Below, piece by piece: positions 33,353 through 45,156 of a stretch of DNA of 64,000 bases. The notes under the pieces were generated by a model. The model ran no database searches. It worked only from the letters and a program-made list of their open reading frames with translations, and had not been told where the DNA came from. Positions within the stretch are counted from its first letter, which is position 1. Every line of letters begins with the position of its first letter. A program made the translations under genes and the position numbers. The stretch is from Mesostigma viride (lineage: Eukaryota; Streptophyta; Mesostigmatophyceae; Mesostigmatales; Mesostigmataceae). The DNA is taken from assembly GCA_009746045.1 (NCBI GenBank), contig RPFO01002048.1, forward strand, positions 1 to 64,000, in the 5' to 3' direction.

Positions 33353-35928
33353 CTAGTAGCTCATCCCCGAGACGAGCGCCTTGACCATCGGGTGCTCGCT
33401 GAAGTCGGCGTAGTTGATCTCCATCTCCTGCGTGCCCCTGTGCACCGCAACGCCAGGGAAGAAGACCAAACAACCAGGACAATAGCAGCCAACCAGGACA
33501 GCAGCACCCAACCAGGACCGCTTAGAAGCACGAGGATGCCAGCCCTGGCATCTTCCACGACTCATGTTTCCCACACCTGCGCGAGTCCAAAAGAATGGCG
33601 TGTGCACAGTGATGACTGCGCTGCACACTTTGTCATGATGGGCGATGCACTCTACGCGCCATGATGATGCGCGATGCAGGCAACAGCAGATGGCTACTCG
33701 CCAGCGGGCCACAAGGGGTGAGCCGAATACCTCAGATGGGGACGTGGCAGCACGCATGCGGCATGGGAGCCTGCGGCGATGGCAGCACAAGGGTGTGCAG
33801 AGCCTGGCCCCAGGTGCACGCAGTAGCCAAAGCGATGGCATTAACCCAAAGATTGGCTGTAGCAAGCACGTGCAGGGGCCCAAGCGCTGGCTAAACAACC
33901 GCAACCACGGGTGGGGAACGCACACAGATCCTGACTTGAACAAACCTGCGTTGAAGCTAGCACCCCTCACAGGCTACACGTGCGCGCCCCCAGGGCCACA
34001 AACCACCCTGGCCACCCTGGCCACAAACCACCATGCGCTGCCACCTTGCGTTGATCCTGCAAAAGGCTAGATGACAACACGACCCGCATCTTGTCCTGCT
34101 CACACGTGCAGCAAGGGTTGTCCCAGCCTGACATTTTGTGACCTAACGCTCGTATTATCTTGTGCTACATTGTGCATTAGGGTCAGCGTGCATGCCGCTA
34201 GCTATAGAAAAAAATTTCAAAACATATTTCTGGCACAGGTCAACCCCCCTCCCCCTTGCGGGAAATTTTTGTATTAAGGGGGAGGTGGATGGCAGGTGGC
34301 CCACCTGTGTTTCATGTGCCAAGCAAGGGTTGGCGCAATCTGACATGTCATCGTCTGTCTGGGGGACACACGTGCCGGCGGGGGTGTGGGTGTGCGTGGG
34401 TGCGGTCAGCTCTTGTACAGTGCAGCAGGGGTGTGTGTGTGTGCGTGGAGTGGCTACGCATCACACTGCGCCGCCATAGTGTGACTCACTCCACCCCCCT
34501 CCCCTCGCCACTCACAGGTCGGCCTCCAGCTCCTCAAGGAAGTTCTGGGAGATGTCCCTGTCACGCTTGGCCAGGTATCCCAGCAGGTGGATGATGCTGG
34601 GCACGGTCAGCTTATGCTTGGTGCCAAACACCTCAAACAGCGAGTGCACCACGCCAAGGAAGGACTGCGGTGGTGGTGGTGGTGGTTGGGGGGGGGGGGG
34701 CGGTGAGGAGGCAAGTGTGGGAATGGTGCGCGGAACAGGCACGCATGCGGGCGCCGAAGGGGGGGGACAAGATCGCATGCGGGCGCGGGCGCGTGTGAGA
34801 GGACACCAGCAGGGCGCAGCCAGCGAAAGCACGGGCACAAGCATGGGTACAAACCATGGGTATACGTAAGTGCTCGAACATACGCTGCAGGGTAATGGTG
34901 CGAAGCATATGAGGTAAGTACCAATACATCCATTCCAACAATAACAATATAGAAACTCGGTAGAGCAATGGACTCTGACAGGAGGCAAGCATGGCGTCTG
35001 GAGATGGTGGCGCCCCAAAATGTTGTTGCCCTCAAGCATATTATTTTGTTTTTGATCATGAGCAACTGAACAAAGAGGTGGTCAACAAATAGGTCGAGGC
35101 CTCGCGCAAACTCGCCTGAAAGTGACCATGGACATGACCGTGCCCATCATGCCTCATGACAACCACTCCCCAGCCACCTGGGCGAGTACTAGGCCAAGAG
35201 ATATGCGCAGCTAGACCTGATTTGAATAACTGCCGATGCATCAGGGCACAAAACTGCACACAAGCAAAGTCATTACAGTGCCTCCGTAATCCAAATGACC
35301 ACCTGGATCAGCACACAAAACTCTTGTTCAGGATACTAGCTGCTGTCTCAGCTAGTGTCCATAGGCCGCTTTGAGTTACAGCAGCAGAATGGCGGTATGC
35401 TGTGCGTATGTGTGGAGATGGGAGAGTGCACCGCATCCCGACAACCTCGCAACTCAATAAATTAAGGTACAGCAACAGCCCATGCAACTTCTACACAATT
35501 TTGATTTCGGCATAGATTGCGGATCCAAGGCCACGCATACTCACATCCTGGGAAGTAGTCAGTAACATCACCACAAGCTCTTTGGGGTCGACCATGTCAT
35601 TGTCCTCCTTTGTAACCACCCTGAGAACTTTCTCCTGTATCGTTGCATGTACGCCGCATTTGGTCAAGATGTTCTTGACATCGCTTTTAGAGATGACTTC
35701 CGTTGTCCTCAATTGCGCGTACGCGAGGCGTAGCTCCTCCACGGTGGGAACCGGTGGTTCGTCGTCCGGGCCGGACACCGCGGCTAAATCCGCAAAATAC
35801 CGAGCTGAGAATTCAAGAATGTTCTCAGGTTGCTTCCTTAAAACCTCCTTATAATACGCTTTCAATATATCCCCCAAATCTGGTGGCACGAGGATCTGTT
35901 CAGCACAGTAAATCGGTTCGACGTCCAT
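33353..35928 (-). CDS. RSP11: Radial spoke protein 11 (RIIa / ropporin family), three exons
   Basis: Exons on the - strand are 35928-35545, 34664-34516 and 33437-33353, giving 205 aa. Donors are GAT|GTGAGT and CCT|GTGAGT; acceptors are CCGCAG|TCC and GCACAG|GGG. Exon 1 ends in phase 0 and exon 2 after two codon bases. Residues about 8-45 (AEQILVPPDLGDILKAYYKE onward) form an RIIa dimerisation/docking helix pair as in PKA RII, ropporin and RSP11. The downstream part (TVPSIIHLLGYLAKRDRDIS; then EINYADFSEHPMV) aligns with the ropporin C-terminal region. In Chlamydomonas RSP11 sits in the flagellar radial spoke stalk with an AKAP-like partner. Length fits the family (about 200-230 aa). Stopping in exon 2 would lose the conserved ADF segment, which supports exon 3. 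Introns are 880 and 1,078 nt; intron 1 has a G-rich simple repeat near 34668-34704. Confidence 0.88.
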
Positions 35929-37182
35929 ATTTAACGAAGCTCACACAACGGCAGCGTCCCCTCACTCTCTTATTACGAATGTGGCCTCTTGCGAGCGCGT
36001 GTCATGTCCAGGTCCAGATGTTCGAAATCTCAACAATTGCAGATCCCGAAGCCTCGACGCTGTTATCGGCCAGTTTTCTACTTACAATTCCGGCTATGGA
36101 AGGCTGCCTGTTGTGGATGTTATTCCACTGCTGGTCGACCGCCTGCTTTCCCGCGTCTATAAATACCGCGCATGCATGCCTGTGTTGTTGTTGTTGTCAC
36201 CACAATATGTACATGCCTGTGTAGTACGCAAGTAGTGTTGTTCAGTTGAGTTGAGTTGAGTTAGTGCTCCTTTCTAAACCTTTCACCTATCACACTACCC
36301 TCAGAGGGTAACCAGCTGGTCGATACGTGGTACCTCTTCACCTAATGATATTCCTATTGGTTAATAAAAATACCCATTTACCCGGAAAAGTTGAGTTGAG
36401 TTTATTCCCGCGCCGGTGCACCGACCTATGTTGTACAACACCAGGAGTCCAGGACTACACACAAATAATATAACTAAACTTATGCTATATTTACTGGCTA
36501 TATTTGGAATAAACGTACACCTATTTACCTGGAAATATAACTAAACTTATGTAGAGTTTGTCGTGTATGTCAACGGATATCAGGACGGTCTACATACGGT
36601 TTATTTCTCTGCTGCCCATGTTTCAGTTTCTTTCGCACTCAGCAGTGTATGTCGGGACTCGGACATACTGTAAGCAACCACGGGTTTCTCCGAAAATTAT
36701 TAGGTAGTGACGGCGATCGGCGAAGGATTTAGATAATGCAAAAACGGGCAAACACAGAAGTGTTACGCACTGCTATCATATGTGTCATCGGACACTTAAG
36801 TGGCGAGGTTCTATATCCTTTCGCGCTTTTTGCTGGGGTTTTAGCGCAGTTGTCCAACTTGAAAATTGTCCGAGTATTTGTCGTTGCATTCATCGTTGCC
36901 TACATCATGCTAACAGTACTGTAGGAAGGCTATTTGATTGTATTTTACTGGGCCGTGCTGAGCTCTCCGAGACCTTAATCAGAGTCAATGAGCTCACAGG
37001 CTTCAACGCCAGAATGGAAAGCCTGTGAAGCAGATTACTGCATGTCAAATGCTAATCATGAGGCTTCCTGGGGTACAGTCCACTTGATTGGCAATTTCGG
37101 CAATCCTTCTTGGTTCATCGAGGTTACACTTATGAAGGGGGAAGATATTCAGGCATTGTGTGTTGTCTGTGGGTCTTAATAG
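35929..37182. other. Intergenic region between divergent RSP11 and SAC3-family genes
   Basis: Contains the RSP11 upstream region and the unidentified 5' exons or leader of the SAC3-family gene. A pentanucleotide GTTGA repeat occurs at about 36242-36258 and again at 36392-36402, bracketing about 140 bp that may be an insertion. ATATAACTAAACTTATG is repeated directly near 36467 and 36536. Short ORFs here are not convincing, but the SAC3 homologue must have an upstream start in or beyond this segment. Confidence 0.4.
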
Positions 37183-38485
37183 AGATGGAGAGTCCTTGAA
37201 ATTCAAAAAGCGTGCGAAGAAAGCAGAGAAGAGCTCCTCGACCGTCGGCGCGGACGCTGGCTCTGAGAAGAGTAAGCGTGGCATCAGCAAGAGCTTGCGA
37301 AAACTGCAGAAGTTGATGAAGAAGAAGGAGAGGAAGGTTCGCAAGTTGGCGGAGAAGTTGGTCGGAAAAAAGCGGAAGAGAAAAGTCGTGTCTGACTCAG
37401 ATTCTAGTTCGAGCTCGTCCTCGGATTCTGAGGTGACGCCATGGGTTAACAGCCTGAACCCTGCCCCGCCTCCCGCGTCCCACAAGCCGTCCACGCACGG
37501 CGCCGCCGCCCCGGTCGTGTCCGCCCCGCATGCCCGCAGCCCCGCAATACCCGCCCTCGTGCTCACCCCCGAGGAGCTGCGGCGGCGGCAGGTGCGCAGC
37601 GCGCGCTTTGAGTCCACCCTAGAGGATGCCAGCAAGGTGACGCCGGCCCCCACGGAGCAGCCCCGCCGCGACGACCAGCCGCTGCAAGGGCAGAGCCAGG
37701 CGGTGGAGAAGCGGTACCTGCGGCTCACGTCACGGCCGGATGCATCGTCCGTGCGGCCGGAGCCGGTGCTGCGCGCGGCGCTGGACCTGATCAAGGCCAA
37801 GTGGCTGGCGGCACCCGACTACGAGCGCGCGTGCGAGCAGCTCAAGAGCGTGCGGCAGGATCTGACGGTGCAGCACATCCGCAACGGCTTCACGTGCTCG
37901 GTCTACGAGACGCACGCGCGCATCGCGGTCGAGCGGGCCGACTGGGCCGAGTACAATGCGTGCGCGGCCGTGCTGGGGGAGCTGTACGCGGAGGGCGTGC
38001 CGGGCAATGCCGCCGAGTTCGCCGCCTACCGCCTGCTGTACGCACTGGCCCACGGCGAGGGCGACGCAGGACACCTGGCTGCGCTGCGTTCCCTGCCGCA
38101 CAACGTGCTGGCGCACGTGTTTGTGGCGCACGCTCGTTCCGTGTGCTGCGCGGTGCGTGGTGGCGACTACTGTAGCTTCTTCCGGCTGTACGCGTGCGCG
38201 CCGCGCATGGCGCCCTACCTGATGGACGCGCTGGTGCCCCGCATGCGCGCGCGGGCACTGCGCGCGATGCTGCGCGGCTACTTCCCCTCGCTCCCGCTGG
38301 CCTTTGTCGCGCGCTCTCTCGGCTTTGGCGACCCGGCACAGGGCTTTGTGGTGCGTGACTGCGCCGAGTACCTGGGGGAGCAGGGGGTGGTGCTGGCGGA
38401 CGGCACCGATGGCACTGGGGCGGGAGGGCAGGTGGTCGACATAAAGGCCACGCGCGCCGGCGCAGGCGGTGGTGGAGTTTGGTGA
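37183..38485 (+). CDS. SAC3A: SAC3/GANP-domain protein, LENG8/THP3-like (last exon)
   Basis: An open segment of about 433 codons to TGA, probably the terminal exon; TTAATAG|AGATGG at 37182/37183 is a plausible acceptor. The first ~75 codons are a Lys/Arg-rich nuclear-type segment (SLRKLQKLMKKKERKVRKLA) followed by a serine/aspartate stretch. From about 37690 the SAC3/GANP PCI-like domain reads KRYLRLTSRPDASSVRPEPV, LRAALDLIKAKW, QLKSVRQDLTVQHIRNGFT, VYETHARIAVERADWAEYNA, AAEFAAYRLLYAL and SLPLAFVARSLGF. These are signature blocks of LENG8 (animals), SAC3A (plants) and THP3 (yeast). The family works in mRNA processing, export and mRNP biogenesis with PCI partners. Codon third positions are strongly G/C. 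Upstream exons were not identified. The antisense frame at 37045-37800 is a shadow. Confidence 0.88.
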
Positions 38486-38715
38486 TGGCGGTGGCAACCT
38501 GACAGTGTAGCATGCTCGTGCTTGTTGAGAAAACGCCGCGAACTTAGGATGTTGGCAATGGACTACCGTGGTTCGTGCATCGCCAGGGATGCCAAAAATG
38601 CTGATCGTTACCCTGCAGAAGATGAATGCAGGCTCTGCCTCAACAGATCCTTGCAATCTGGTGTCGCTAACTCAGTTTTTTATTTATTAATGTTTTACAC
38701 GCAGTCAGGTGTCTC

Positions 38716-41006
38716 TTAAGGGGAGGGGACACCCCTAAAGGGCACTTTTCTGGAAACCATACCTATGCATGTGCTAAAAATCCAATGATGATTGGGGACC
38801 ATAAATATGATTTAAAAAAAATTTTCCAGCCACTTGGGGGTGGTACTAGCCCCCACCATACACCGGTTACGGGCTAAAAATAGAAAAAGACGCTATTTTA
38901 GTCACATTTTTCCTAGGACAATGGGCAAACATATTGGGACCAAATCACATATTCCCGCATAGTTCCCCCACTTTTGAGAAAGTCTGCCTAATTGGGACCA
39001 ATACATAAGCATGGATGCACCAGTTATTAATTTTCCCGCAAAAAGGGTCCTTTTTTAATGAAAAAAAAAATAAATCAAATCATAAACACTTCAAATGTTG
39101 CCATACCATATATTCCCAAATACTAGAGAGGGGGGGACATGCAGCCCCAAAATTTCAGGTCATTCTGACCACCACAGCTCCAGTTATTAACGTTCTTAGG
39201 TTGTCACCAATGACGAAGCTAAGGGAGGTTTTAGCCAGTATTTAACCACACTAACACCCCTTTATTCATCCAAGCCACGTGAAAACTGGCCAAACCACAC
39301 ACTACCATCCTCTGCACATATGGTACTTCCTATGTTCAAGGTTTGACGACATTCTGACAAGAACTGCCCAAGTTACAACCATTCCAAGACGGCCACCCAT
39401 GTAGACGCTACAAGGAAATTAGAGTAACCATTTAGCCACACTAGCACGTCCTTCTTCATCAAAGACATCTGCAAACTGACCAAAGCACACATAATTAACT
39501 CTTGCACGCTGACGGCAACGCATGCTCAATGTGGGGGTCATTGTGACAAGAACTACTCAAGTTGATGGGTTTCCTATATGACCACCTGACAAGGCGCTAA
39601 GAACCACTCAGTAAGTTAGTAACACCACAATGCCACTTCATATGCCATCCAACATGCACCAAATCCATGCTGAATATGTTATGAAGTACGAAGGGGTGGC
39701 CACGCACCTCATACGTCTTCATCGTCCCTCGAGCATGGCCAGCCTTGTAAATATGTGCATAGCCTTGACGATGGTAGCCCTAACATGCCTAAGCAGCATT
39801 TCCTATGTTTCTCCCAGGTTAGAGTGTAAGGTTGATGCCTACCAAGCTAATCAACACAACAACACCTCCTAAACTGTCCTCCCCAGCATGGATGACAAAC
39901 TGGGACTATGGAGGGCAAGGAACCAAGTAGGAACATGGTATATATAGCTTGCATGCAGTCATGCATGTCAACCATGGTTGGCTCAGCACATTGTAGTCTT
40001 ATCACATCATCATAACAAAGGAAAGCTCAAACAACCAATGGTGCCTGCTATCTACATGCAGTCACACAAATGCAATATATCCAACATCATCATCACTATA
40101 ACACTTCCATCCCTGCACGATAAAATGCAAATAAACAATTGGCGGCCCTTCAGCGCATGAGTGCTGTGATGCCGCTGCGGCCTGCGAAGAGAGGGTGCGT
40201 CACTCTCACACAACAAGAAGCGTCCATACGCACAACATCCTTGCCACAACACGTTTTATGAAATGCCTTATACCTTCCCGACGAGCTATAGGCTGCGACT
40301 TAAGCGGCCCTGATCACGACATCAACGAAAACAATCTAAAGCTGCCAGTATTCGACAACACAACGGCAAGCGACGGCGAGCTAGCTGGCGGAAACTGCCC
40401 AAAAAGAACGCAAAAAACTTCGAACGATGAGCTCATAGAAGAAAGCACTGATAGCAGATAACGTTCGCGACAAATCTGTACCTTGCCCTCGTAAATCCCT
40501 CGCCCAGGCGCGCAACAACAGCCGTTCTTCCATGGACAGGTCAGACACGCACTGCGCAGGTCTGAACAATTACTTACCGATAATGGCCGAAAATCTGGCA
40601 AAAACCACCAGCTGGGTTTAGAATTCGATGCTACCGGTATTAATGCCTGCTTCACGGTCAGAACAACCCCCCAAACCGCGATTTTACTGCCGCTATCATG
40701 AATTCTATTTCATTCCGCGCGACCAAAAAATTCAGATTACCCCCCATGCCGATGGCATAAAAAAACAACAGCGATATTGTAAACCAGCTGATTTCCGCCA
40801 CATACTAACATCATAAACTCATCGTCTTTTAGATTCGAGTAAAATTTTTGCATTTCGCTTGCCCTGTTGTGGTAGTTTCGCCTGAACGCAGTCGCCATGG
40901 CCACTTCCGCAAGGGGTGCGCGCACCGTGCACGTGAAATTTGTGACCTTCGGTTCCGGCGCGAATTTTTTGGCGCCAAAAAATTCGGGGGTGTCCCGTCC
41001 CCTTAA
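38716..41006. mobile_element. TTAA-flanked TIR element, non-coding
   Basis: The left end reads TTAA|GGGGAGGGGACACCCC (38716-38735) and the right end GGGGTGTCCCGTCCCC|TTAA (40987-41006), a 16 bp TIR with one mismatch. The 2.27 kb interior is AT-rich with short ORFs only. A TTAA target is used by piggyBac-type elements, but the TIR does not start with the usual CCC. ATTAATGTTTTACA is repeated just outside, near 38686 and 41007, so a longer flanking duplication is also possible. The element begins about 230 bp after the SAC3-family stop and may have displaced its 3' UTR. Confidence 0.65.
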
Positions 41007-41089
41007 TTAATGTTTTACATTGAAAATGTACTCCTAACTCCTCGCTCCGTTACCTCACCCAAAGGCAGGTTAGCATTTGCGACGCCATA

Positions 41090-41260
41090 GTAAACCTAGC
41101 GCGTCAGGCCGCGGTGCCCGCAATCCGGTACGATTAGCTAGCTAGGTCATTTTAAGAAATCCCCTAGACTTTTTATCCGCTCCACCCCACCCATTCCATC
41201 AATTAATTAGTTAACTAATCAATCTGCACCTAACTGCGTCACCCATTCCATTGACGGAGG
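41090..41260 (+). mobile_element. LINE A-like 3' tail remnant
   Basis: Shares GCGTCAGGCCGCGGTGCCCG, a TAGCTAGGTC segment, CCATTCCATC and CTGCGTCAC with the LINE A 3' UTR. It contains a TTAATTAG run near 41202-41216. Strongly diverged and incomplete. Confidence 0.5.
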
Positions 41261-41299
41261 ATGTATGCTCACATGATGCATGCAGTCTCACAGAGACTG

Positions 41300-41460
41300 C
41301 CAGCGCAGGCCAGAAAATCTTGAAGAAACCGGACCATGGTAGCTCCAGCCTGCTGTTATTAAGTTAGACAATATACATATCAAGGGACAAGGAGACAACC
41401 AGCGCAGGCCAGAAATCGCGAGAATCCGGACCATGGTAGCTTGAGCCTGCCGTTATCTTG
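41300..41460. repeat. Direct repeat of about 60 bp, period 99
   Basis: CAGCGCAGGCCAGAAA at 41301 and 41400, each followed by GGACCATGGTAGCT and GCCTGC(T/C)GTTAT. Two copies only; origin unknown. Confidence 0.7.
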
Positions 41461-43153
41461 TCCCCGTTTTCGAGTCGTTCAGGATGATGAATATGAGTGG
41501 AGATGGAAATGTGTAGCCTTGTGCATTGGAATTATGGCTGGCTTACGTGTAGGGCGACTAGATGACCTAGACGGTGGGGCTGGAAACAGCTTGCTTGATC
41601 AGGGCGCGTGTTTTGAGCCTAACTGGCCGGGAGTGTCTAGTGCTGCGATCCATTGCTGCGATCGCTCTCCCACCATTTACGAGGAAATACCCGCAAATGG
41701 AAAACCACTGAAAAGGTCTAGCTAGTCAGTCAGTGAGTGTTGGTGGAACTCAGTGTGAGGCGGTGATATGCAGTAACGCCAGGGATCGGGCGTTCCTTGT
41801 CATTATTCACTCCATAAATGGGCACACATTAGATGTCGTGACACATCACTCACACGAGTTCCCTAGGACAACTGTACTACGCACAATTGTCGATCCGCCA
41901 CGTGTCCAGGCTCTAGAGGCTTCTAGACCTGTAGCAACGTTACTGCGCACAACGTCCACTAGACTAGTTGCTAGCTACGTAACTTGCGTCCACGTGTGGG
42001 CGTCGCGCCACAACCGGCGCTCGGCACTGTTATTCAGTCTCCGCCAGAATAACTCCGGTCACATTGTATGTCCCCCCTGTGTGGCTCCGGCCACAAGTCA
42101 GCCTCGAGGTATCTCAGCTGACTCCCATTATGTTTTCTTTCAGATTGGACTGACATGCTCCAAGTCTGACCAACCAACCGTTGCAAGGCAACCAGAGTCC
42201 ATACAGTCACAACTGGATTAGAAAGGGCCCCCAAAACGGACTATAGTGATGCTGACTGCTGATTTAACCCTGCCATGCACTACGGGGGTTCCTCCCCCTC
42301 AATAGCGGGGAAAACATAGATGAGGTACTGCTGCCATTCGTCACACGTACAGGACGTCATATAAGTCACATGTCACATCATATAAGGAGCGCCCAGTTTC
42401 GATCTTTGAAGGAGCGAACTGTCGTCATTTCCCTGGCATCTGTCACTGCAGATGGTGAAAAAAGGGGGGCTTGATTGCCACTTGTGGATGGAACCCCGTG
42501 CAACATCCACTTCCCAAAAACCAATGGGATGACTCTAGTGAAACCAGAGGTCTTCCCCAGGTGCTTAGGACCTGATGTTTCGCCACTACTGACCTGGGCC
42601 AGAGCAGCCAGGTATCTGTGAGTGCCACATGGTGGTAAGCACAGGCAACTGACAAGGGAGAACTGGTTCTCTGGACACTTGATTTGCACTTGGCGAATGG
42701 GTGGACTGCCCATCACCCTACCACAGGTCCTGGGACCGTATGGCAGCCTAAGACACAACAGGCACAGTAACAGAACTATGACTGTCACACGTTTCATGCA
42801 CATGCACATGTACAGGGTAACCATGAACATGACCCAGCACCATGACAATGCCATGTACAAATACAGTCACCATGACTGGCACAATAACACACGTGTGAAG
42901 GATATGACAGCTCACCTCCCAAGAGACGAACTAACGAAATTCATTGAGAGAGACAAAGTCAAAGAGACTCAATTTATTCACCATAAAAAGGGCTTACAAG
43001 GCATACAGGGCTCAGCTCCTTCCCCTGAGCTAGTGCTGATGATAAGACACCCCGTGGCCTGGGCCAGGGTCTGGGTACCCATACCCCCTGACAGGGGGCG
43101 TTACCCCATAGTAGGGGTGGGGAGACTAGCCACCCTCCCTGGGGAGGGGTGGA
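41461..43153. other. No supported gene
   Basis: Several open stretches of 60-160 codons occur on both strands but none shows a recognisable motif or the GC3 bias of the two host genes. The part next to 43154 may be the 3' region or LTR of the copia-type element; no matching LTR copy is present in the window. Confidence 0.4.
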
Positions 43154-44458
43154 CTAGGTGTCTACTGGCGGGGGCAGGCTGGCCTGCTTGCCGTAGGGGT
43201 TCATCATGTGATAGAGCAGTTGACACTGCTCAGGTGCCAGCTGGGGCACCTTGGTCAACGCATCCGCTGCGTTAGCCTTGTCCACCACATGATTGGTAGA
43301 CTCCCAGTAGGTGCATTCCTGTTTCAGGATCACCCAGTCCAAATCAGTGTGCACAGCATAAGGGTTATCAAGGAAACTGAGGATTGACTGTCGGTGTGCA
43401 AGTGAGCCACCACCCCAGCCTGACTGCCGGCTTGCTTCTGTAATCAGACCAGGACATGATTGAGATACATGGCATGTAGGACAGCTGACACAACTGCCCT
43501 ACACTCAGCAGTATTGCTACTAACAGCTTTACGCCTATGTAGCCTGCTATACCATGAGATGAGGGACATGGGTTTGTCAGCGTTTTGTACAAAAAATAAG
43601 CCAGCCTCCCTATAGCCTGCAGTTGAGTAATCTGCCGTGATTCCATGGAACTATCCATAATAGCCTGAATGTGAATGGGTTTAATTAAAGAGTTCCAGGG
43701 AGTGCAAGAGTAAGGGGTGGACCAGCCTGCAGTAGCTTGGTGATAGCTTTGTGGCCTACCTAGCTGCATGAGGACTGCATCATCAACCCTGCTGACTACT
43801 GCTAGGTGTGGTGAACAAGTAGAACACAACCACCCCAGCTTGCCTCTAATGGTAGCTGGGCAGTCACAAGGTTTGATTTTAGTCTGCAGCACCTCCTTGC
43901 AACTGTGCATATAATCTGAGGGAGAGTACATTGCACATACCCACTGATCTGCTTGCTTCTGAAGCTGCAACATTGTGCCACAGAACTTAATAGCAATGGT
44001 GCCCAGCTCTAGCTGCTTGCCAATCTCAAAAGACTTAGACACGTTGGTGATAAAATCATCCACAGCCTGCCTAGGCCCAGTAATAAGCTGATCATCCCCA
44101 TGCCACACAAACATGATCGATCATGCCATGAGGGTGAGGGACAAGTACAAAGAAGCAAGGGTCTATGTCATCATACCGAGCACCTAGCTAGCTTCTCAAA
44201 CACAGCTTGAGCTGACATTCTAAAAATTCTAGGAGCAGATTGTAGACCTTCCACTCCTATGTTGGCTTTCAGAAAGGGTTGTGGAATATCCTTAGCCCAT
44301 ACCTGTCAGAGGTGAGTTGACCACATACACCTTACCATGCCAAACTTGCTCAGCGCTATTTCAGGTGAACCTTTCAGAAGGGGAGACATATTTGCAACAT
44401 CATATTTTCCCAATCCAAATGCTTTGGGGTGCAGCTTCTGACCGTGTACCAAATCTGC
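43154..44458 (-). pseudogene. Copia-type RT and RNase H (C-terminal part)
   Basis: On the - strand, DIDPCFFV is followed by WHGDDQLITGP, the copia version of the RT catalytic box (usually VDD). Then come SKSFEIGKQLELG, KFCGTMLQ and RLAYFLYKT. After a frame change near 43360, NHVVDKANAADALTKVPQL follows, the terminal ALTK motif of copia RNase H. In the family these enzymes copy the element RNA in virus-like particles. The RT fingers are truncated. The upstream flank (44459-44463) is the CACAC target site of the gag-only LTR element, and the coding sequence continues beyond it at 50731. Confidence 0.8.
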
Positions 44459-44463
44459 CACAC

Positions 44464-45141
44464 TGTAACGAACCCAGATTTACACCTAAACCTGAGCTAC
44501 GTCGCGAAAGATCAACTGTGCCGGTAAGAGGGAGAATCAAGGTGGCCTAATGCAGATTGCGCTTCACGACTGGGGTCGTGAGATATCTGGCACCGCGACT
44601 TGATGCCAAGCTAATTAATAATACGCACTTATAATGGCTAGCAAGACCAATTACAAATGGATAAGTGCCCCAGGTTCAGACAGGTGATAACACACTCATT
44701 TCATTCCGAACCAAGAGGACGAGACTCTCGTCCTCGGACCAATTTCACCTAGGTCTGCCACCAAGCTGGCAAGTGGCGCCGACATGGCGCCGACCTTCCA
44801 GAGAATTACGAAGCATGCAGTCCACGCAAGATCCTCGGGTCGACATCGACCCTCACCAGGCTACAGAATCCACGCATGAGTACAATATCTCAACCAGCTA
44901 TAAAGTACGCAGCGCGGCGCGACTGCACCGGCCCCTAGAAGATCGCATACATCAACCTAGGCCCAAAATAACTGGTCCGAATCACACAAACTATCATAAT
45001 TCCATACAAAAGTCCTGACCAAGGGACAATTCCCAAATTAAGTCCCGAAATGAGTCCCAAAGTCCTACGGACTATGACAACAAGCCAAAACACATAATTT
45101 ATTCCATTGTTGCGCCCGTTCCAAGGGTCGGGTTCGCAACA
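44464..45141 (-). repeat. LTR (3' LTR in element orientation)
   Basis: 678 bp, starts TGTAACGAACCC and ends GGGTTCGCAACA, the usual TG...CA termini with short inverted ends. It differs from the other copy by an extra AAT near 44617. Confidence 0.95.
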
Positions 45142-45156
45142 CTCCTCCCCCTCCCC
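45142..45156 (-). promoter_or_regulatory. Polypurine tract
   Basis: On the - strand GGGGAGGGGGAGGAG lies immediately before the 3' LTR, where a plus-strand primer is expected. Confidence 0.8.

Noticed and set aside
34512-35039. 175-codon - strand ORF as a separate gene
   Set aside because: Only its last 49 codons are conserved, as RSP11 exon 2; the upstream part is intron 1 with a proline-coding simple repeat.
35703-36235. + strand ORFs opposite and upstream of RSP11 exon 1
   Set aside because: The part over exon 1 is antisense shadow; the remainder has no recognisable domain and could not be tied to the SAC3-family gene.
37045-38656. Antisense ORFs of 200-300 codons opposite the SAC3-family exon
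   Set aside because: Shadows of the strongly GC3-biased sense frame, without motifs.
41733-42221. 162-codon + strand ORF as a host gene
   Set aside because: No motif, no GC3 bias, and flanked by transposon remnants; left as unassigned.
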